64,000 bases of DNA from Liolophura sinensis (Eukaryota; Mollusca; Polyplacophora; Chitonida; Chitonidae), in the NCBI RefSeq assembly GCF_032854445.1, contig NC_088295.1:7630501-7694500 (forward strand), given 5' to 3'. Numbering within the stretch: the first letter of the stretch is position 1; every line of letters starts with the position of its first letter. The notes under the pieces are model-generated. The model ran no database searches, was not told where the DNA came from, and saw only the letters and a list, made by a program, of their open reading frames with translations. Positions 50,301 through 58,800 of this stretch are shown one piece after another. Position numbers and translations under genes: made by a program.

Positions 50301-53300
50301 CAAACTGCTCTATATTTTCGTCCACCGTGTAGACTACTGTCAAACTGCTCTATATTTTCCTCCTCCGAGTAGGCTACTGTCAAACTGCTCTATATTTTCG
50401 TCCACCGTGTAAGCTACTGTCAAACTGCTCTATACTTTCCTCCACCGTGTAAGCTACTGTCAAACTGCTCTATATTTTCCTCCACCGAGTAGGCTACTGT
50501 CAAACTGCTCTATTACCCTCCACCGTGTAGGCTACTGTCAAACTGCTCTATATTTTCCTTCCCCGTGTAAGCTACTGTCAAACTGCCCTATTTTTTCCTC
50601 CACCGTGTAAGCTACTGTCAAACTGCTCTATTACCCTGCACCGAGTAGGCTACTGTCAAACTGCTCTATATTTTCTTCCACAGAGTAGGCTGCTGTCAAA
50701 CTGCTCTATTACCCTCCACCGTGTAGGCTACCGTCAAACTGCTCTATTACCCTCCACCGTGTAGGCTACTGTCAAACTGCTCTATTACCCTCCACCGTGT
50801 AGGCTACTGTCAAACTGCTCTATATTTTCCTCCACCGTGTAGGCTACTGTCAAACTGCTCTATATTTTCGTCCACCGTGTAAGCTACTGTCAGACTGCTC
50901 TATATTTTCCTCCACCGTGTAGGCTACTGTCAAACTGCTCTATATTTTCGTCCACCGTGTAAGCTACTGTCAAACTGCTCTATATTTTCCTCCACCATGT
51001 AAGCTACTGTCAAACTGCTCTATATTTTCCTCCACCGAGTAGGCTGCTGTCAAACTGCTCTATTACCCTCCACCGTGTAGGCTACTGTCAAACTGCTCTA
51101 TATTTTCCTCCACCGTGTAAGCTACTGTCAAACTGCTCTATATTTTCCTCCACCGTGTAAGCTACTGTCAAACTGCTCTATTACCCTGCACCGAGTAGGC
51201 TACTGTCAAACTGCTCTATATTTTCCTCCACAGAGTAGGCTGCTGTCAAACTGCTCTATTACCCTCCACCGTGTAGGCTACCGTCAAACTGCTCTATTAC
51301 CCTCCACCGTGTAGGCTACTGTCAAACTGCTCTATTACCCTCCACCGAGTAGGCTACTGTCAAACTGCTCTATATTTTCCTCCACAGAGTAGGCTGCTGT
51401 CAAACTGCTCTATTACCCTCCACCGTGTAGGCTACCGTCAAACTGCTCTATTACCCTCCACCGTGTAGGCTACTGTCAAACTGCTCTATTACCCTCCACC
51501 GTGTAGGCTACTGTCAAACTGCTCTATTACCCTCCACAGTGTAGGCTACTGTCAAACTGCTCTATATTTTCCTCCACCGTGTAGGCTTCTGTCAAACCCC
51601 CCACCGTGTAGGCTACTGTCAAACTGTTGGATAACCCTTCACAGTGTGGGCTACTGTCAAAGTGTAAGAAGACACTTTTCACTGTTTTTTGTTACTTTTG
51701 GACAAACCTAAACATCAATTTGTCGATGTTTGCATGTAAAACTGTACTGATAGCTCCGCTCACATTGCGAACTTTGACACCTAGTGATTTATTTACGAAC
51801 CACATTGTTGCAGCTCATGTGTGACCTTTTATGCACTTATCAAATCAGTTGCATTCGACGTCTTTGTATTATGTGTCCATTGTCAGTGCTATATCCTATT
51901 TGCTGGAAACAGTTGTCTCATTTCCTCACCATTCCATTAACATTGCATTAATATAAGTGGCATATTTCGAGAGTTTCGGAATGAGTGCGTTATTCAACAT
52001 AGGCAGTAAACATGATCTGAGAAGATGTAATTCTCATTCAAAAGCTTTTCTAACGTACCATTATGCTGCCCTGCATAGATTGTGTTTGGACGAACACATC
52101 ATCAATGGAATTAGTCTTCACGCAGCAGTTTGATTCGACGATTTACAAAAAGTGCTTATACAAGGCCTTTTTTTGTCACTCAACATACAAATGATACTTC
52201 ATCTTAGGCCTATTATACATGTATTTACTCTAGAGAGGGAAGCTACCAGCTAAAATGAGAAAATGCTACTGATGGAATTTAGGTTCTGTTCATGCCTTCG
52301 AATGAGTTATCCTGTCATCATTGATAAATTGGCAACAGGAAAGTGTATTCGTTGTTAAACAATTTAACCTTCCTAGGATGATTTTATTTCCCATGAAAAT
52401 GTTGGCAGTAGGCTTCAATTGGATTGTTTGAGGTTTGTCGTTATTTCACGGGCAGTTGCATCGTATGATGAAGTTGTCGTCTTGTAGAAAGCCGATCCTA
52501 ATGTTGGCATATTTATTTATTCATTTGTAAATAGGGATAAAGAAATGCCTGGATTTTAGGCCATGTTCTACGTCAGCAAATCATCCAGCAAGACCTAAAG
52601 CTGGATTTAATTTGCAGTGCACGAACTTAGAAGACAAGTCTTTAGTATAGCTAGTCAGACAAAAGTTCAAAATGTCTGCAAGATTTCTGATAAAGTGTAA
52701 ATTTCTACTCTTAAAATCTATGAAGTTTGTAATCGTTAACATGGTTGTTTTCTTTAAGTTTATTGTGTGTCTAATTCAAGTCATTTACTCACGTTCACTT
52801 TTTTCTCTGACCAACATTTCATTATTGTAATTATTACAATCTTTATTTGCAGTTATGAACTGTAAAAGTGATACATATATATATGTATATAGTTTACGGC
52901 ATGATATTTTAGTGGCGGCAGCACTTTGGCGGCATGGACTCGCCCTGTCACAGGAAAACGCAGTATATATACGCGCACCTAATGACTCCCCATTTAAGTA
53001 CGACGTTACAGCCCCATGCATGTATACATAAAACATACATACATACATACATACATACATTTTTTTTGATTGGTGTTTTACGCCGTACCCAAGAATATTT
53101 CACTTATACGACGGCGGCCAGCATTATGGAAACCCACGACCATCTGCAGGTCGCTGACAGACCTTCCCACGTACGGCCGGAGAGGAAGCCAGCATGAGCT
53201 GGTCTTGTAACTCACAGCGACCGCATTGGTGAGAGGCTTCTGGGTCACTACGCTGCGCTAGAGCGCTAACCGACTGAGCCACCGAGGCCCCTCATACATA

Positions 53301-53311
53301 CATCCATACAT

Positions 53312-53348
<37 letters not shown>

Positions 53349-53409
53349 TACACACATATATATCCATCCACCTATGTACATACATACATACATACATACA
53401 TACATACAT

Positions 53410-53493
<84 letters not shown>

Positions 53494-55777
53494 ACATATA
53501 TATATATATATATCCACCCATGTACATACATAGTAGGCCTGATGTGTTTCATGGTGCACCCTTTTTTGTAATAGGCCTATTGTGTTTCATGAATACTTCT
53601 TTTTATAGTAGGCCTATTGTGTTTCATGAATACACCTTTTTATAGTAGGCCTTTTGTGTTTCATGAATACACCTTTTTATAGTAGGCCTATTGTGTTTCA
53701 TGAATACACCTTTTTATAATAGGCCTATGGTGTTTCATGATGCGCACATTTTAATAGTAGGGCTATTGTGTTTCATGATGCAAGCCTTTGCTTCCAAACA
53801 ACAGTGAAGCTCCATTTCTCAAAAATATTCATGCCGAGGAAACTGGTGATATTTTAAGCTACTTATAAGGTAAAATTTGGAGTAGTGAGAGTAACAGATT
53901 ATACAACTTTTCTGTATTGTAATGAATGTTACTCACGCTCAGTAGTTTTCAGAATCAATCGCCGGAGGCTAATCATTCTGAAAATTAATAGATGAGGTTG
54001 ATTTTCATCTCGGCATGCAGAGGGACCCGTGTTGTATTATCACTATATATTACATTTTATAACATTATGGTTCACTTACTGAGCTATAACAATTTCCATA
54101 ACTAGGCATGAGACAGTAAAAGTTGATAGACTGTCGGTATATTCATTGTCATCTTCCATTAGTAACCTTTTCCTCAAAGTACACATAAATTATGCCTTAA
54201 TATTGGTCGTAACTTTCTATAGTAGGTAGTTGATTAGATTGTGGCTGTATTTGGCCTATAAAAGAAAACAGTCATAGGTCAAAGGGATTTGTCCTGAGAT
54301 ATGTAAGCAACGTAATAGTTATTTTATAAACAGGAATTCAAAGCAGATAAAGTGTCTGGTTTTACGTGATAACTGCTTAGACAGGAAAACTTTGATGAAA
54401 TATTTGTCTTTATTAATTTATGAAAAACGGTAATGCACGTCATTCAACACGTTTACGTCTTCCAGCTCGGACAAGTTAAACCGTTTTTGGAATCTGGTTT
54501 TGGAGGGCATTTCATTCTTCCCCGATCCCTAAGCCACATACAACCTACGGTAGAGACATTTTGCGGCGCACACGACTGTGTTACATCGATTTATATTTAA
54601 ATATTTCCTTTTGTTAAATTCCGATGAGATGGAGGGGGGGGGGGGGAGCATGTTACGTGTTCAGTCCCGGTAACCACAAAACGTGGGTAGTATTAGCCCT
54701 ATAGGGGCTCTGTTCCCAAAGATTTCTCCGTGCGCTAAGCTAAGTAACATTATCTCTGCCCTGGGCTTAGCCTGTATTCTGACCACGATCTTTCCCCGGC
54801 GTAATCACCACCACCGGATTCTGTATATTGTTACAAAAGAAAAGAATATCTCAAGACCATGCGACAGCTAGTATGGTTCCTTTACAACCATCGACAAACA
54901 ACTCTCGAACGTGAATCTGTTACTGACAGGTTATTTAAAGCCGCGTTGACGTCCGGATGCAGATAGCAGTGTTAACCGAGACGATTTAGAAAGGTTATCC
55001 CGAATTGCAAATTCCTGATCTGATTACTGGAAGACCTTGCTTAGTCCGGAAACCCTAGAAGTCTGTGATCTTCGGATCGCCATCCTTTCCGCCTATCCTC
55101 TTGGTAAATAAAGAACATCTTTGCGTGGCTTCATCCATCGAGCATGCATCATCTGCCTACAAATTAATAGGCGGTAACCCAAAGAACTGCGTATTAACAC
55201 AACCTTATATCAACAGTTATTTGAAGGTTTATTAATTATTTGAAATTTGTTTCTAGAAGTTATTATCGCGGAATTAATGGTTTTAGGGAACAGCTATGCC
55301 TCCCTTGGTACAAATGCACCTGCATCAGTCATAGTCATGTATTAACAGTTAAGCCCTGTATCAACTTTAGTCAGGGTTAAAGTTCCAATAGTTTTGTATC
55401 AGGACAGGACTTATTATGATTTCAGTCCGACTTAACTTATAATACACTTTTGAACAACGGGCGTTTGAAGTGGGTGGCAGAGAACGGAGAACCTTGACAA
55501 GGAGGTGGTTATGTAATTGTGCTTCATCCAAATCTGTTTTTTTTTTTCAGGTCTCTTACAAATCTATTCAAGACAGAATATTAAAACTGACAGTGTTTGA
55601 CGTCGACCGCCATAAACGCCACAACGTCATCGGTCACGCCTTATACCCCCTGCGCGAGCATGATTGCGAGGTCAACGAGAGAGTTGTGGTCTGGAGAGAT
55701 TTGGAGAAGGAAGTCACAGAGGTAATTATGGCGTCCTGGAAATTGGATTACCATTCCATTCGGTTTTATCTGTGTGC

Positions 55778-55818
<41 letters not shown>

Positions 55819-55820
55819 TG

Positions 55821-55876
<56 letters not shown>

Positions 55877-58800
55877 CAATTCTTGCAGCGGATAGCTTTG
55901 CCCTTTAGCCTCTATACAATAATTTAAAATTTTCAGCTTATTTTTGTTTTTACAGACAACATCGGATAGAGGTGAGATTTTAATCTCGATTTGTTATAAT
56001 GACCATATGGAGCGGTTAACCGTCGGTGTGTTTGAGGGGCGTGGTTTCAAAAAGCCGGAGACCTGTTCTAGTGTCGGTGAGTCTAGTCTATTTACACTAA
56101 CCAGATCTATGACTTAAACTGACTGAAATAACAAATTGCTCACAAGTATATACCAGCATAAAGCTAATCAGATGTTGCTGATTTGTCCGTGGTAGCTTCT
56201 TGGGTGTATTGACGGTGTTGTCAGATATATATACAAACCGCTCCTGTCCAGGGACCAGTGATAGCAGTCGAGTCAAGATAATATACAACACATGAAATAA
56301 TGGCGTTTGATTCAAAACGACGAGAATACCCCTAAGCTGATCCAAAACCGTCGTTTTTCATTAACGTGCAACAAGCATATGGTAGCGCAATAATATGTGT
56401 GTCTGGGATCACTTTCGTTTATATTTCTAGCTTTTGTATTGCTTTTCTAGTTATTGTCACCATACACCTTCGCTTAATTTGTCCGTACTGCTGTAGTCGA
56501 GCGGCAAGGTTCAATTCCAAATCGGATCGTGCCTGTACGTGGTATTTCTCCCAATATCCTTTCAACGTTATCGTCATATTTGGTGTCCCAGGCATTGCCT
56601 AACAGTGACGCAGTCGTATGATGAAGTTTGAATATATTGGGCCTGGCTACAATGACACATCAAGGAGACATCGATCTAATGTAAAAAAAAAAATCTACGT
56701 TGAACCGCAAACAATTAAGCAGACTCTCAATTATTCCTCCTCAGATATTTGCAGGTGCTGAATCAGAATGCAGTTCAAATTCAAACAAACTACGACTAAG
56801 ATACGTTTTGCTCTGTGAAGTTTGCTCTTTATTGCAGAACAATGTACTAATTACAATTTAAGTTCTTTCATGTTTCAGTTTGGCTTTCAAGGACTTGCAA
56901 TATATGATATTACGTCTAAAGTTGATAAATGCGGGTCCTGGACTCACTGTAAAAAGTTTGTTTCAGACGCTTAGTCATCAGTGTGTTCCATTATCTGTTT
57001 ACAGATAGTTACATGAAGGTCAGTCTGCTTATCTGTTTACAGATAGTTACATGAAGGTCAGTCTGCTTGTCTGTTTACAGATAGTTACATGAAGGTCAGT
57101 CTGCTTTCTTTTTACAGACAGTTACATGAAGGTCAGCCTGCTATTGCAGAATAAAGTGGTCAAAACAAAGAAAACAGAGGTCATAAAGAAAACCAGCGAC
57201 CCAAATTTTAATGAGTCGTTCACATTCAAGCTCCAAGCCGGAAGTTTGGACACTGCCAGTGTTACAGTGAGCGCTCTGCAGCACATCAGCGGACATAAGG
57301 GTACGTATTATTTCCCTTTTCATCTCTCTTAAATCAATTCATCATTTGGATGCTGCCATACTTATTTTGTTCTGTAGACTGAATGGTGTCATTCGCATCG
57401 TCATAAAACCGTACCTATAGTAGTTATCTCCCTTGTCTGAATTAAGATGTCTGCAGGATTTGTGCCGATGACGATCTCTCAATCTAGTATAAAAGAGTAC
57501 TATAACAATCGATGCACGTTGTTTGCTATACGCTTTGTTATGGGGGGAATGACTAGTCCATATAATGTCATGTAGCCCTCAAATACAGCATTATTTGTGA
57601 AGTGTTCCAACATGTTCAAATGTAATGATGGCAATGGTACAGAATGCATTGAAAACAATGGTAATATGTGATTAGAATAGGAAACCTATGTAATATGTTC
57701 CTCATCCCTGCCTTTATGATGACGTTTTGTGGGCAGACTGGTGACGTATTAGACATACACGGAGAGAGAACAGTTGTCAGTTCAGCCAGGAGCCGAGTAG
57801 CTGTTGGGCGGGAAGAGGTACTCACTGAAATGAGAGCCTCTCCGAGCTGCATCAGTAGCCATAAAAGTAATGCGCATGTCTAACCATTTCAGTGACCTCA
57901 GTATACATTATTTCAATGCAGTCATATAAGAATAACAACTGACCATTTTGATTGCTCTGGAACACCGATAATGTGGCAATTAAAATACACGGCATTGCGG
58001 AACCACGATATTTCTGTTGCTACCGCATGCTATCCTCATTCATAGCAAGCAAAGTCCAGATTTTATGACTTCGGTTCAAGGACATCGTTGTACGACTGTT
58101 GACTGCTCGTTGGCATGTGAACAGAAATTTATCTCTCTGGCAGCGAGTGGCTAATGACGAGTAGTGTTCCTTATTGGTCTTCGGCACGGCACCAAGGCTG
58201 TACACAGTGTTATGTTACGTACAAGCCAAAGATATTTTACTAGTAGCATCAGGGTCCAGTTTCACAAAGATGTCGCACATATGCGATAATCGCACATATA
58301 GGACAATTTTACGATGATGCTGACGTAAAAAACATAGTACGACAAGTATACGATAAAAATGTGAGCGTGTGTTGAGATTGACACACGCACATTGTACGCA
58401 TTATTACAGCAACCATATAGGGAAGGTGTACGCATGCAGGTCCTATGCATTATTCGGCTTGTCTTTGCTCATGTGAGTGTTGTAGCGTCCCATAAAGGAG
58501 GAAAATGTTAATAAGACAAAATACACGAACGACTGTTATATTGGGCGTTGTACAGCTCGACGATGAAAACCGAGAGTACGCAAAAGGAAACATGTACGAG
58601 TGAACGCCCTATGGGGAATATGAGATAACTGGGATACATGTAGTAGCGGATGTGTAAATGGGAGAGATAAAAGGTTAAATTTAGTACCTAATGTGTAAAT
58701 GAGGGAGATAACTGGGGAAAATGTAGTAAATAATGCGTAAATTGGAGAAATACCCTGGATACATGTAATACCTAATGTGTAAATGGGAGATAACTTCGAT

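Noticed and set aside
47365-51655. CRISPR-like regular repeats
   Set aside because: Units are directly adjacent with no unique spacers, and the window is eukaryotic with spliced exons; this is a minisatellite.
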